Positions 1-7,211 of a stretch of DNA of 18,448 nucleotides are shown here, in pieces. The stretch comes from Deltaproteobacteria bacterium (GTDB lineage Bacteria > Desulfobacterota > Dissulfuribacteria > Dissulfuribacterales > QOAL01). The stretch lies in the NCBI GenBank assembly GCA_027068235.1, contig JAMOUE010000520.1:1-18448 (forward strand), read 5' to 3'. Each line of letters starts with the position of its first letter. The stretch's first letter is position 1. The translations under genes were made by a program, and so were the position numbers. A model generated the notes under the pieces. That model was given only the letters and a program-made list of their open reading frames with translations. It was not told where the DNA came from and ran no database searches.

Positions 1-47
1 ACGACAAAGATACCAAAGGCCCAGATGAAAAATCCTCCTCTTTTCAT
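1..47 (-). CDS. 5' end of an unidentified gene downstream of cobD (partial)
   Basis: A minus-strand ATG at 45-47 overlaps the cobD stop codon in an ATGA arrangement and stays open to the window edge. The 15 complete codons give MKRGGFFIWAFGIFV, a basic start followed by a hydrophobic run, as expected of a signal peptide or first membrane helix. The stop/start overlap points to translational coupling with cobD, so the product probably belongs to the cobalamin operon. Too little is visible to name a family; it does not resemble the start of CobS as I know it. Confidence 0.6.
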   Translation of the reverse strand, partial: MKRGGFFIWAFGIFV

Positions 48-1012
48 ATGAGCACCGCTATTAACAATGGCAAAAGGTAAAAGATCCATGAACTGATATA
101 AAGGAGCCTTATTGCATTCCTTACATCCCTTGCAACTGGAGGCCTGCCTTTTTCATTTATGTAAGGCAAGTTGTAGAGGGCTGTTCCATATACAGTAGGC
201 CCGCCTAGGCTTACCCCAAGCACCTGTGCAAAGGCCGCCTCTGGAAAGCCTGAATTTGGACTCTTATGCACCTTGGCATCAGCCAGTGTTTTAACCAGGC
301 TCCTGACAGGAGATGTGCCATTAAAGAAAAGACCGGCAAAAGAGATGACAACTGCTGAAAGCCTTGCAGGAATAAAGTTTGCCACATCATCTATGCGTGC
401 TGCAGCCTTTCCAAACTGTTCATAGGTTTTGTTTCTATAACCTATCATAGAGTCAAGAGTGCTTGCCATCTTAAATGCCATGCACATTGGCGGCCCTCCA
501 ACAACTGCATAGAAGACTGGAGAACAGATGCCATCCACAAAATTCTCAGACACAGTCTCTATAAGAGAACGACATACAGCCGTTTCATCCATATGGGAAG
601 TCTGCCTGCTAACAAGCATGGAAAGCCTTTTTCTGGCAAGGGCAAGATCTCCCTTTTCAAGAGGCTCCAAGACCTTAAGGGCCTCCTGGGAAAGACATTT
701 GAGACAAAGGCTGAAGTAGATACATCCAATGGAAAAGGCCAGGTAGAAGATGAAAGAGATGGAAGCAAGGATGGAGGCAAGGATAGAGACCAAAAGATAG
801 GTGGACATGATTAATACGGTGGACATGATGAGTCCGGCTCGAAATGGAGTTGTTTTAAGCAGTCTTGCCCTTTTTTCGCCAAAGGAGATGGCAGCTCCCA
901 TGAGCCTTATTGGATGGAGGGGATGGTCCTTATCACCAAAGATTACATCTGCAATGATTCCTGAATAGATGATAAGCAATGAAAAGGGCTTGGAAACAAA
1001 GGGTTCAAACAT
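44..1012 (-). CDS. cobD: Adenosylcobinamide-phosphate synthase (CobD/CbiB)
   Basis: This integral inner-membrane protein joins the aminopropanol linker (or its phosphate) to adenosylcobyric acid late in cobalamin synthesis. The product is about 322 residues, normal for CobD/CbiB. Recognisable family features are the N-terminal DxxFGDKxHPLHPIRLMG segment, the conserved MDETAVCRSLIETVSENFVDG block in the first half, ARIDDVANFIPAR in the middle, and SPNSGFPEAAFAQVLGVSLGG toward the C-terminus. Several hydrophobic stretches (about residues 10-25, 60-105 and the last 20) fit membrane helices. The start is either ATG at 1010-1012 or the preceding TTG at 1013-1015. Both lie inside the end of cobQ, so the two genes overlap by a few bases and are certainly co-transcribed. 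The next gene starts within its stop codon. Confidence 0.93.
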   Translation of the reverse strand: MFEPFVSKPFSLLIIYSGIIADVIFGDKDHPLHPIRLMGAAISFGEKRARLLKTTPFRAGLIMSTVLIMSTYLLVSILASILASISFIFYLAFSIGCIYFSLCLKCLSQEALKVLEPLEKGDLALARKRLSMLVSRQTSHMDETAVCRSLIETVSENFVDGICSPVFYAVVGGPPMCMAFKMASTLDSMIGYRNKTYEQFGKAAARIDDVANFIPARLSAVVISFAGLFFNGTSPVRSLVKTLADAKVHKSPNSGFPEAAFAQVLGVSLGGPTVYGTALYNLPYINEKGRPPVARDVRNAIRLLYISSWIFYLLPLLIAVLI

Positions 1013-2510
1013 CAATCAGTCTCAAAAGTTCTTCAACATTGGAGTTGGATTCAAGCCAATCAGCCAGCTTGTCAAAGTGATTAAGACGGTACTTTCTGTA
1101 GTTTAGGGATGGCGGATGCAGACTCATTCCCTTTCTCTTTCGTACAAAATTGAGAAAAGAGCGTCTGAAAGTATCATTGTCAAAGATACCGTGGATGTAT
1201 GTTCCAAGGATACCGCTTTTTTCATTAAACACAAAGACTTCTCCATCATGAAGGTTAACCGCTGTCATATTGGAGGCATCTTCATGAAGCCTGGTTCTTC
1301 CCATGTGAATCTCATAACCTCTGACTGATATGGGCTTTTCTGAAAGGGCCTTACTGTGAATAGACATCTCTATCTGGCGCAATGCCTTATGGTCAACCAT
1401 CTCTGTAGCAATTGGCAAAAGATCAAATCCGAAATGGTGCCCTACCCTCCCGTCACTTCCAATTGGATCGTGGATGATAGAGCCTAACATCTGGAAACCG
1501 CCGCAAATGCCAGCAACCACCCCTCCCCTTTTGACAAAACTGTGAAGGGCCTTTTCCCAGCCTTTCTCCTTTAAAAATTCCAAATCCGAAGTGGTTGCCT
1601 TTGTGCCAGGAAGTATGACAACATCGGCTCCTGACAAGTCTTCAGGGTTGTGGCTGAGGATGATTTCAACATCGGGTTCAAGGGCAAGGGGAGCAAAATC
1701 TGTAAAGTTACTTATTCTAGGAAGTCTTGCGACTATGACTTTTACCTTCTCACCACTTGTTTCCTTGAAAGATTCCAGATTTCCGACAAAGACTCCATCC
1801 TCTTCGTCAACGTGAATGTCGTAAAACCAAGGCAGAACACCAAGAACGGGCACTGGCACCATTTTATAAAACATCTCTATTCCAGGCTCAAGAAGACGCA
1901 CATCTCCCCTGAATTTGTTGATTAAAAAGGCCTTTATCAACCTGCGGTATCTATCTTCAACAAGATCGTAGGTACCCTTAAGGCTGGCAAATACCCCGCC
2001 TTTGTCAATATCTGCCACAATGACCACGGCAGATTCCGCATAGGCTGCCATCCTCATATTGACTATATCTGTCTTTCGAAGATTTATTTCAGCCGGGCTT
2101 CCTGCACCCTCTAGCACTATGACATCATACTCAGCGCTCAAGCTGTCGTAGGCCGACCTTACCACCTGCCAGTGTCTATGGAAGCGTTCATAATAGTCCT
2201 TAGCTCCAAGGTGTTCCTGGGCCTTGCCCATGAGGATTACCTGGCTCCTAGAATCTGCAGATGGCTTTAATAACACAGGATTCATCCTTACATCTGGCAA
2301 AAGACCGCACGCCTCTGCCTGAAATACCTGTGCGCGCCCCATCTCCTTTCCATCAGCCGTAACAAAGGAATTAAGGGCCATGTTCTGGGCCTTAAAAGGC
2401 GCAACCCTGACCCCTCTCCTTGCAAGCAATCTGCACATGGCCGCACAGACAATGCTCTTTCCAACCCCAGAGCCAGTTCCCTGAAACATTATGGATCTTG
2501 CCTTAGACAT
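1005..2510 (-). CDS. cobQ: Cobyric acid synthase (CobQ/CbiP)
   Basis: This glutamine- and ATP-dependent enzyme amidates the b, d, e and g side chains of adenosylcobyrinic a,c-diamide to give cobyric acid, the substrate of the CobD step encoded next. Counting from the chosen start, the N-terminal dethiobiotin-synthetase-like ATPase domain carries GTGSGVGKS near residues 11-19. The C-terminal class I-like amidotransferase domain has the nucleophile in AGICGGFQMLG (Cys about 336) and the histidine in GTYIHGIFDN (His about 440). Length (501 residues) is typical. The ATG at 2508-2510 puts the protein start a few residues before the conserved IMFQGT, as in characterised homologues. An in-frame ATG at 2532-2534 would add eight residues, and neither start has a clear Shine-Dalgarno sequence. 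tRNA-Val lies 175 bases upstream on the same strand and its promoter may also serve this operon. Confidence 0.95.
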   Translation of the reverse strand: MSKARSIMFQGTGSGVGKSIVCAAMCRLLARRGVRVAPFKAQNMALNSFVTADGKEMGRAQVFQAEACGLLPDVRMNPVLLKPSADSRSQVILMGKAQEHLGAKDYYERFHRHWQVVRSAYDSLSAEYDVIVLEGAGSPAEINLRKTDIVNMRMAAYAESAVVIVADIDKGGVFASLKGTYDLVEDRYRRLIKAFLINKFRGDVRLLEPGIEMFYKMVPVPVLGVLPWFYDIHVDEEDGVFVGNLESFKETSGEKVKVIVARLPRISNFTDFAPLALEPDVEIILSHNPEDLSGADVVILPGTKATTSDLEFLKEKGWEKALHSFVKRGGVVAGICGGFQMLGSIIHDPIGSDGRVGHHFGFDLLPIATEMVDHKALRQIEMSIHSKALSEKPISVRGYEIHMGRTRLHEDASNMTAVNLHDGEVFVFNEKSGILGTYIHGIFDNDTFRRSFLNFVRKRKGMSLHPPSLNYRKYRLNHFDKLADWLESNSNVEELLRLIDV

Positions 2511-2684
2511 GGGTGAAGAAATTAGAACAGCCATTAAGATATGGCAATAAAAAGAAGCTCACGACCTTTTTATGCAAGATTACCCGGCCATTGCAGGCCT
2601 TGGATGATTGCTTGGAATGGAAAAGGCAATACCGAGGAAGGTTAATAAGAAAACTAATGAAAAAATTGAAATTGATTAAAATAG

Positions 2685-2759
2685 TGGTGGGCGGTACTGG
2701 GATCGAACCAGTGACTTCCACCGTGTGAAGGTGGCACTCTCCCGCTGAGTTAACCGCCC
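2685..2759 (-). tRNA. tRNA-Val (anticodon CAC)
   Basis: The minus strand folds as a full cloverleaf. The acceptor stem is GGGCGGT/ACCGCCC with discriminator A and an encoded CCA at 2685-2687. The D arm contains ACTC/GAGT, the anticodon stem is CCACC/GGTGG around loop TTCACAC, the variable loop is AAGTC, and the T arm is ACTGG/CCAGT around TTCGATC. The anticodon CAC reads the valine codon GUG. The gene is 75 bases with CCA. A TTGACA/TATTAC promoter sits 25 bases upstream. Confidence 0.97.
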
Positions 2760-2783
2760 GTTTTGGAAAAACTTTAATCAAAA

Positions 2784-2812
2784 GTAATAAAGATATGTCT
2801 ACACCTTGTCAA
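2784..2812 (-). promoter_or_regulatory. Sigma70-type promoter for tRNA-Val
   Basis: On the minus strand a perfect -35 TTGACA (2807-2812) is followed, after 17 bases, by TATTAC (2784-2789). Transcription would start around 2777, about 18 bases before the mature tRNA 5' end. The close fit to the consensus suits a strongly expressed tRNA. Read-through could feed cobQ and cobD, since no convincing terminator is visible between them. Confidence 0.75.
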
Positions 2813-2833
2813 CTGTTAAAATTAGGGTAAAAG
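2806..2833 (+). promoter_or_regulatory. Possible promoter for pabB-pabC
   Basis: TTGTCA (2806-2811) and TAAAAG (2828-2833) are separated by 16 bases on the plus strand, about 45 bases before the pabB start. The -35 hexamer overlaps the -35 of the divergent tRNA-Val promoter because TTGTCAA reads as TTGACAA on the other strand. The -10 match is weak. Confidence 0.3.
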
Positions 2834-2877
2834 TGGCGCGAAATTTTTGATTACAGGGCTCTCTACTCCTTTTGGAA

Positions 2878-4077
2878 ATGAAGAAAAAGCATCAGATACT
2901 CAACAATATTTTGGATGGCCAAGGTCTTTTCCTCTGGGATGCGCATGGAACAAACTCGCCACTAGATAAAGGGTGTCTTCTTTTTTCAGACCCTGTAGAT
3001 ACAGTTACATTAGATCCATCTTCAACACATGGAGACGTTGAGCGGCTATTTAAGGAAATAGAGCAGGCTTTAAGGCGTGGATTGTACGCAGCAGGTTGGA
3101 TTTCCTATGAAGCTGGTTACCTTTTACAGCCAAAACTTGCCCCTCTTGGCCTACTAAAAAGGCCATCTGTTCCAATTGCCTGGTTTGGGTTTTATGAAAG
3201 ACCCCACAACCTACCAGAAGATTTTCTGGTGGAAAGGGCTCTGCCAGGGCGTGTCCCTATTGAGCTGTCCCTTGATACTACAAAGGAAGAGTTTTCAAAA
3301 GACATTCAGCGAATCCATGATTACATAAGAAATGGAGACACCTATCAGATAAACTACACCATTAGGGGCCATTTCAAATTTCATGACGACCCCTTTTCCC
3401 TCTACTGTCTGCTACGACAAAGACAGAGCACTGGATATGGGGCCTTTTTAAGGCCATTTCAAGGCCTTGAAGTGCTTTCTCTTTCTCCTGAGCTTTTCTT
3501 TGCCACAGAAGAAAACAAGATATGGTCAAAGCCAATGAAGGGGACAGCTCCACGGGGGCAGAATCCACTGGAAGATGAAAGGATTGCCTTTAATCTCTCA
3601 AAAGATGAGAAAAACAGGGCAGAAAACGTAATGATAGTGGATCTATTGAGAAACGACCTTGGAAGGATATGCCAAATAGGCACTGTAAGGGTGCCAAAAC
3701 TTTTTGAAATAGAACGATATGAAACGCTTTTTCAGATGACATCCACTGTTGAGGGCACTCTTAGAGATGGCATCTCATGGTATGAAATATTTGAGTCCAT
3801 CTTTCCATGTGGCTCCATTACAGGTGCACCTAAGATCCGTTCCATGGAGATAATAGCAGAGTTAGAAAAGACGCCTCGCAGTATATACACAGGTGCTATA
3901 GGCTATATTACCCCGCAAAACAGTGCTATTTTTAATGTTGCCATTCGTACCATCACCCTACTAAATGGAAGTGGAGAAATCGGGATAGGCGCTGGCATAA
4001 CTATAGGCTCCTCCCCTTCTGCTGAATACGTGGAAACCGTTTTAAAGGCCAGGTTTCTTACGGAAAACATAGTCTAA
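2878..4077 (+). CDS. pabB: Aminodeoxychorismate synthase component I (PabB)
   Basis: PabB converts chorismate plus ammonia into 4-amino-4-deoxychorismate, the first committed step to p-aminobenzoate and folate. The chorismate-binding domain fills roughly the last 270 residues. It includes RIHDYIRNGDTYQINYT, the PMKGTAPRG motif near residues 219-227, RAENVMIVDLLRNDLGRI, GSITGAPKIRSMEII and YTGAIGY. The lysine in PMKGT (about 221) is the residue that separates aminodeoxychorismate synthases from anthranilate synthases, which have alanine there. The ATG at 2878 gives 399 residues; a TTG at 2872 is an in-frame alternative, and neither has a good ribosome binding site. pabC follows two bases after the stop. 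No PabA glutaminase gene is in the window, so the amidotransferase subunit must be elsewhere or shared with TrpG. Confidence 0.93.
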   Translation: MKKKHQILNNILDGQGLFLWDAHGTNSPLDKGCLLFSDPVDTVTLDPSSTHGDVERLFKEIEQALRRGLYAAGWISYEAGYLLQPKLAPLGLLKRPSVPIAWFGFYERPHNLPEDFLVERALPGRVPIELSLDTTKEEFSKDIQRIHDYIRNGDTYQINYTIRGHFKFHDDPFSLYCLLRQRQSTGYGAFLRPFQGLEVLSLSPELFFATEENKIWSKPMKGTAPRGQNPLEDERIAFNLSKDEKNRAENVMIVDLLRNDLGRICQIGTVRVPKLFEIERYETLFQMTSTVEGTLRDGISWYEIFESIFPCGSITGAPKIRSMEIIAELEKTPRSIYTGAIGYITPQNSAIFNVAIRTITLLNGSGEIGIGAGITIGSSPSAEYVETVLKARFLTENIV

Positions 4078-4079
4078 AA

Positions 4080-4733
4080 ATGGAAACAGAGAGCTTTTAC
4101 CTTATAGAGACCATTTATTGGAAAGAAAAAGGTGCCGGTCATGGCAGTTTCCATCTCTTAGACTACCATTTAAAACGAATGGCATCGTCTGCTAACTACT
4201 TTGGCTTTCCCTTTGAGAAAGAGCGTTTTTTAAAGGGCCTTGAAGATACGAAAAAAAGACTCCTTGCCGCCTCCATAAAAGAGCAAGTGGTACGTGTAAC
4301 AATGGACTCCTCCGGGCTCTTTAACATAGAGTGTTTGGATGTGCCTTCTCCTCCAAGGACACCGGTCAGGATAGATATTTCAGAGCAAAAGGTTGATAGC
4401 TTGGATATCTATCTCTATCACAAAACCAGTGAACGTAACCTCTTTGACCTTGAACGAAAAAGGCTTGAGCCTCTTGGCCTGTTTGAAACCTTATTTATAA
4501 ATGAACGAGGAGAGTTGACGCAGGGAACAATTACCAATCTGTTTCTAGACACAGGAGAAAGATTCCTATTAACACCAGCCTTACATTGCGGGCTATTGCC
4601 AGGGACTCTTAGACAATATCTCCTTGACAAGAAAAAGGCAAAAGAGGCCATCTTGACACCTAACGACCTAATTTCAGCAAAAAGGATACTTATTGGCAAT
4701 TCTGTAAGAGGCCTGCTTGAGGCAGTTTTGTGA
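4080..4733 (+). CDS. pabC: Aminodeoxychorismate lyase, PLP-dependent class IV aminotransferase fold (PabC)
   Basis: PabC removes pyruvate from aminodeoxychorismate to release p-aminobenzoate, directly after PabB. The 217-residue product carries the expected class IV aminotransferase signatures: YHKTSERN with the likely PLP-binding lysine at about 115, LFINERGELTQGTITNLFL at 138-156, CGLLPGTLRQ at 170-179, and a C-terminal ILIGNSVRGLL. It is somewhat shorter than the roughly 270 residues of enteric PabC, as in many PabBC-fusion-type lyase domains. It starts two bases after the pabB stop, so the pair is a bicistronic version of the PabB-PabC fusion found in other bacteria. It converges on the lipoprotein gene at 4815, with 81 bases between the stops. 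A branched-chain or D-amino acid aminotransferase is the alternative but is unlikely next to pabB. Confidence 0.88.
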   Translation: METESFYLIETIYWKEKGAGHGSFHLLDYHLKRMASSANYFGFPFEKERFLKGLEDTKKRLLAASIKEQVVRVTMDSSGLFNIECLDVPSPPRTPVRIDISEQKVDSLDIYLYHKTSERNLFDLERKRLEPLGLFETLFINERGELTQGTITNLFLDTGERFLLTPALHCGLLPGTLRQYLLDKKKAKEAILTPNDLISAKRILIGNSVRGLLEAVL

Positions 4734-4814
4734 TATCACTTGAAATAGCAAAGAAAAGGCTAAATTCACCTCCATCATTGTTTTTTTACGAGGCAAAAGC
4801 GAGCTTAACTTTCT

Positions 4815-5606
4815 TCATTTGACACTCAACAACCTCTTCCTAAAAGGACCTTGGTCAAACAAGGGACTATCAGATGAAAGGGCGTCAAACCTGGCGTTTA
4901 AGATCAGAAGTTCTCCTGAAATTTCAGGGTTTGCCAGTTGAAATATTATCCTTTTAGGATATATGGACCTGCTTTTTGTATCAGTAAAAAATTCAACAGC
5001 AAGTGTCTTTGAAAGAAATCTTCTAGGAGCCAAGTTGTTATTGTACTCAAATAATATGGGCATTTTCAAAAACTGTGCTTCAAAACAGATATCTTTTTCA
5101 TCTTTAAAAGATGATGGGCACACAACCTGCCTCATATTGCAATAAAGTGAAGGCGACCACGGGTTTAGAAGCATTTCTATTATCTTTGTGGCAGTTGTTA
5201 CATCCATGCTTCCATAACTTGTAAAAAAACGTTTACCCTCAAAAGTCTTACGGGATCTTGGTAGATATATCCAGCACTTATCTCCTCTTACCAATAGGTC
5301 AAATACTGTTATACCAAGGGCTGCAAGGCCTTTTATTCGAAGGAAAACCTCATTGTCTCTTGAATGTAGCCAAGCCTTTATCTTTACAGAGGGCAATTGT
5401 TTGGTCTTAGTCCTCATCTTAAGGCGCCCTTCAATGGTGATAGAGTTGAGTTGAAGGGCTCTTTGTTGAAGAGCGTGCAGGAAATCACCACTTATTTCAA
5501 CTGGCGGTAGAACTGGTGTACCACCTCGTTGTAGTGGCGCACATCCACCAAAAATAAAAAGGAATAATAATAGGATAACTAGGAAAAATCCCTTTAGATT
5601 TAACAA
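4815..5606 (-). CDS. Predicted outer-membrane lipoprotein, LolB/DUF4292-like
   Basis: The 263-residue product begins with one lysine and a long hydrophobic run ending in FGGC (Cys about 22), a signal peptidase II lipobox with an unusual phenylalanine at -3. The mature part starts with a proline-rich linker. It continues with beta-rich sequence containing ITIEGRLKMRT, KIKAWLHSRDNEVFLRIKGLAALGITVFDLLVRGDKCWIYLP and ITRSIYPKRIIF-like strands, the pattern of LolA/LolB half-barrel lipoproteins and of DUF4292 proteins. This suggests a role in lipoprotein or lipid handling at the outer membrane, but no active site can be assigned. The start is TTG at 5604-5606, backed by a good ribosome binding site (GAGGA five bases upstream). 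It lies ten bases after prmA and is the last gene of the minus-strand train. Confidence 0.65.
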   Translation of the reverse strand: MLNLKGFFLVILLLFLFIFGGCAPLQRGGTPVLPPVEISGDFLHALQQRALQLNSITIEGRLKMRTKTKQLPSVKIKAWLHSRDNEVFLRIKGLAALGITVFDLLVRGDKCWIYLPRSRKTFEGKRFFTSYGSMDVTTATKIIEMLLNPWSPSLYCNMRQVVCPSSFKDEKDICFEAQFLKMPILFEYNNNLAPRRFLSKTLAVEFFTDTKSRSIYPKRIIFQLANPEISGELLILNARFDALSSDSPLFDQGPFRKRLLSVK

Positions 5607-5615
5607 TTGGTTCCT

Positions 5616-6551
5616 CTATGCGTATGCATTATCCTTTGCGCGAAAGATCTCTGCACTCCAGCCCTGCATGGAAAAATATTTGACCATTTGAAAGCCATGT
5701 CTCTTGAGCCTTTTGGAAATATCATCTCGGCAGCGGTGGCTATGTCCAGACAAAACAAGCCAGCCATTACCATCAAACCTTGATATCATAGATATCATAT
5801 CTTCAAGCATTTCATACAAAACAGAGGGAGTGAGATTGGCAACAATAATATCTGCTTTTTCAACAGATAGTTGGTCAATAGGTGAAGTAGTAAACGATAT
5901 TTTTGTTGCAACACCGTTTATTTTCGCATTTTTTAAGGCAGTTTCTAGAATATCCATGTCTATATCTATGCCAATAATCTCTTTGGCATCAAGAAGAGCT
6001 GTCAGGATGGCCAAGATGCCTGACCCCGTACCTATGTCAATGACAGATGCCCCTTCTATCTTCCCCATATTATGAAGGTATAAGATGGCCTTAAAGGCAA
6101 GCTGTGTAGAAGAATGAAGACCGCTTCCAAAAACATCTTCACATACGTACATCGAGATTGTCTTATCAGGGGGATCTAGCTTAACCTTTTCCCCTGGAGG
6201 CAACAGTCTTACCTGCCAGCCTTTTGGCAATTTTATCTGCTGGCCATGATCAAATACACACTCGCAACACTCCTTATCAACAACCAAAATGTCAAGATTG
6301 TCCTTATTAGACTGTGAACTTATTGATTGGTTAGCTTTAGATGAAACAAAGGATATGAAAGGGTCAACAAGTTCTTCAGGAAGATGGGCCATTACACCGA
6401 GTCTGTTACTACTTAAGGACTCTATTTTTAGATTTGGAAATGTTAAACAGGAATCACTCTGCTCTAGAATCTCCTTGAGTCTTTTAAGGCTGTCTGTATC
6501 TGATTTTAAAATAACGGCAATGGAACGGTTACAAATCTTCTTCTGACTCAT
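5616..6551 (-). CDS. prmA: Ribosomal protein L11 methyltransferase (PrmA)
   Basis: PrmA uses S-adenosylmethionine to trimethylate ribosomal protein L11. The 311-residue length is usual for the family. The N-terminal part (about 1-110) corresponds to the L11-recognition domain and is poorly conserved. FGSGLHSST at 141-149 matches the family FGxGxHxxT signature, VIDIGTGSGILAIL near 170-182 is SAM motif I, IIGIDID is motif II, and IVANLTPSVL takes the place of the NPPY-like motif. The gene overlaps the end of the upstream helical-protein gene by 23 bases, so translation is coupled. The N-terminal part is unusually serine- and cysteine-rich (for example KECCEC near 93-98). A protein methyltransferase with another substrate cannot be excluded, but the linker motif favours PrmA. 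Confidence 0.85.
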   Translation of the reverse strand: MSQKKICNRSIAVILKSDTDSLKRLKEILEQSDSCLTFPNLKIESLSSNRLGVMAHLPEELVDPFISFVSSKANQSISSQSNKDNLDILVVDKECCECVFDHGQQIKLPKGWQVRLLPPGEKVKLDPPDKTISMYVCEDVFGSGLHSSTQLAFKAILYLHNMGKIEGASVIDIGTGSGILAILTALLDAKEIIGIDIDMDILETALKNAKINGVATKISFTTSPIDQLSVEKADIIVANLTPSVLYEMLEDMISMISRFDGNGWLVLSGHSHRCRDDISKRLKRHGFQMVKYFSMQGWSAEIFRAKDNAYA

Positions 6552-7206
6552 GCTCTAAATTGTACTTATGCACCTGCTTTTCAAGTGAAGAAAGCCTTTT
6601 TTTCAGGGTGGAAGCAAGAAGATCTGCATTTTTGAACTCCCTTAGATCAATGGCCAGTCTCATATCTTCTATACTTAGAGATATCTGGCTTGCGTCTTCT
6701 GTAAGCTTCTCTGCGTCTGGTGGGATCATGGCCTGTATTTCATCCATCTGGCTCCTTAGTTCTTGATATACCTTTTGAAGTCTGCTCGTCTCTTCTTGTA
6801 TGTGGGAACTGGCGCACTTATAGGCAACGTCTGCAAACTCCTTTGTCTTTTTAGCGAGATAAATGGCCTTTCGATATTCCCTTTTGGCAGCGTATTTTTT
6901 GGCCTTTTTAAAGAGTATTACTGCTTCATCCCATTTTTTTGGGCAAAAACGTGGGCTGTCCAGCACAAGTGCCATATTTAATGCATCTTCTGCAATGGCC
7001 TTTTTTTGCCTCCAAGTGGTTCTGAGTTTTCCGCTTGGGGTCTTTTCTATAATCTTTTCAAGTTCAGCCTTTATCTCCCTTCTTATATCTTTTCTAAGCT
7101 TGCCAGCATCAGAAAAGTTGAACCCGCTAAGAAATATAACAATTAGGCAGTAAAGGAGATATTGTTTGAAAAGAATACAATACCTTTTGGCAAAGATGGT
7201 CTTCAT
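6529..7206 (-). CDS. Secreted or membrane-anchored helical protein, DUF4398-like
   Basis: The product is 225 residues. Residues about 15-35 form a hydrophobic signal segment ending SDAGK, a plausible signal peptidase I site. The rest is almost entirely charged helix, with many Lys, Glu and Ala. The middle section (AEDALNMALVLDSPRFCPKKWDEAVILFKKAKKYAAKREYRKAIYLAKKTKEFAD) has the repeated helical-hairpin pattern of DUF4398 envelope proteins. The C-terminal third looks like coiled coil (repeating leucines between QEETSRLQ and LEKQV). No catalytic motif is visible and the function is unknown. It starts six bases after the M23 peptidase gene and overlaps prmA, so it is an operon member. A periplasmic scaffold or partner of the M23 enzyme is a reasonable guess only. 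No clear ribosome binding site is seen before the ATG. Confidence 0.55.
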   Translation of the reverse strand: MKTIFAKRYCILFKQYLLYCLIVIFLSGFNFSDAGKLRKDIRREIKAELEKIIEKTPSGKLRTTWRQKKAIAEDALNMALVLDSPRFCPKKWDEAVILFKKAKKYAAKREYRKAIYLAKKTKEFADVAYKCASSHIQEETSRLQKVYQELRSQMDEIQAMIPPDAEKLTEDASQISLSIEDMRLAIDLREFKNADLLASTLKKRLSSLEKQVHKYNLEHESEEDL

Positions 7207-7211
7207 TCCAT

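Noticed and set aside
2510..2684. Cobalamin riboswitch upstream of cobQ
   Set aside because: The 175 bases to tRNA-Val show no B12-box-like conserved core, and the operon may begin at the tRNA promoter.
2503..2781. Small minus-strand frame across tRNA-Val
   Set aside because: It runs through a perfect tRNA cloverleaf; the product has no family features.
4734..4814. Bidirectional terminator between convergent pabC and the lipoprotein gene
   Set aside because: A run of T at about 4782-4788 is present, but I could not find a convincing stem next to it on either strand.
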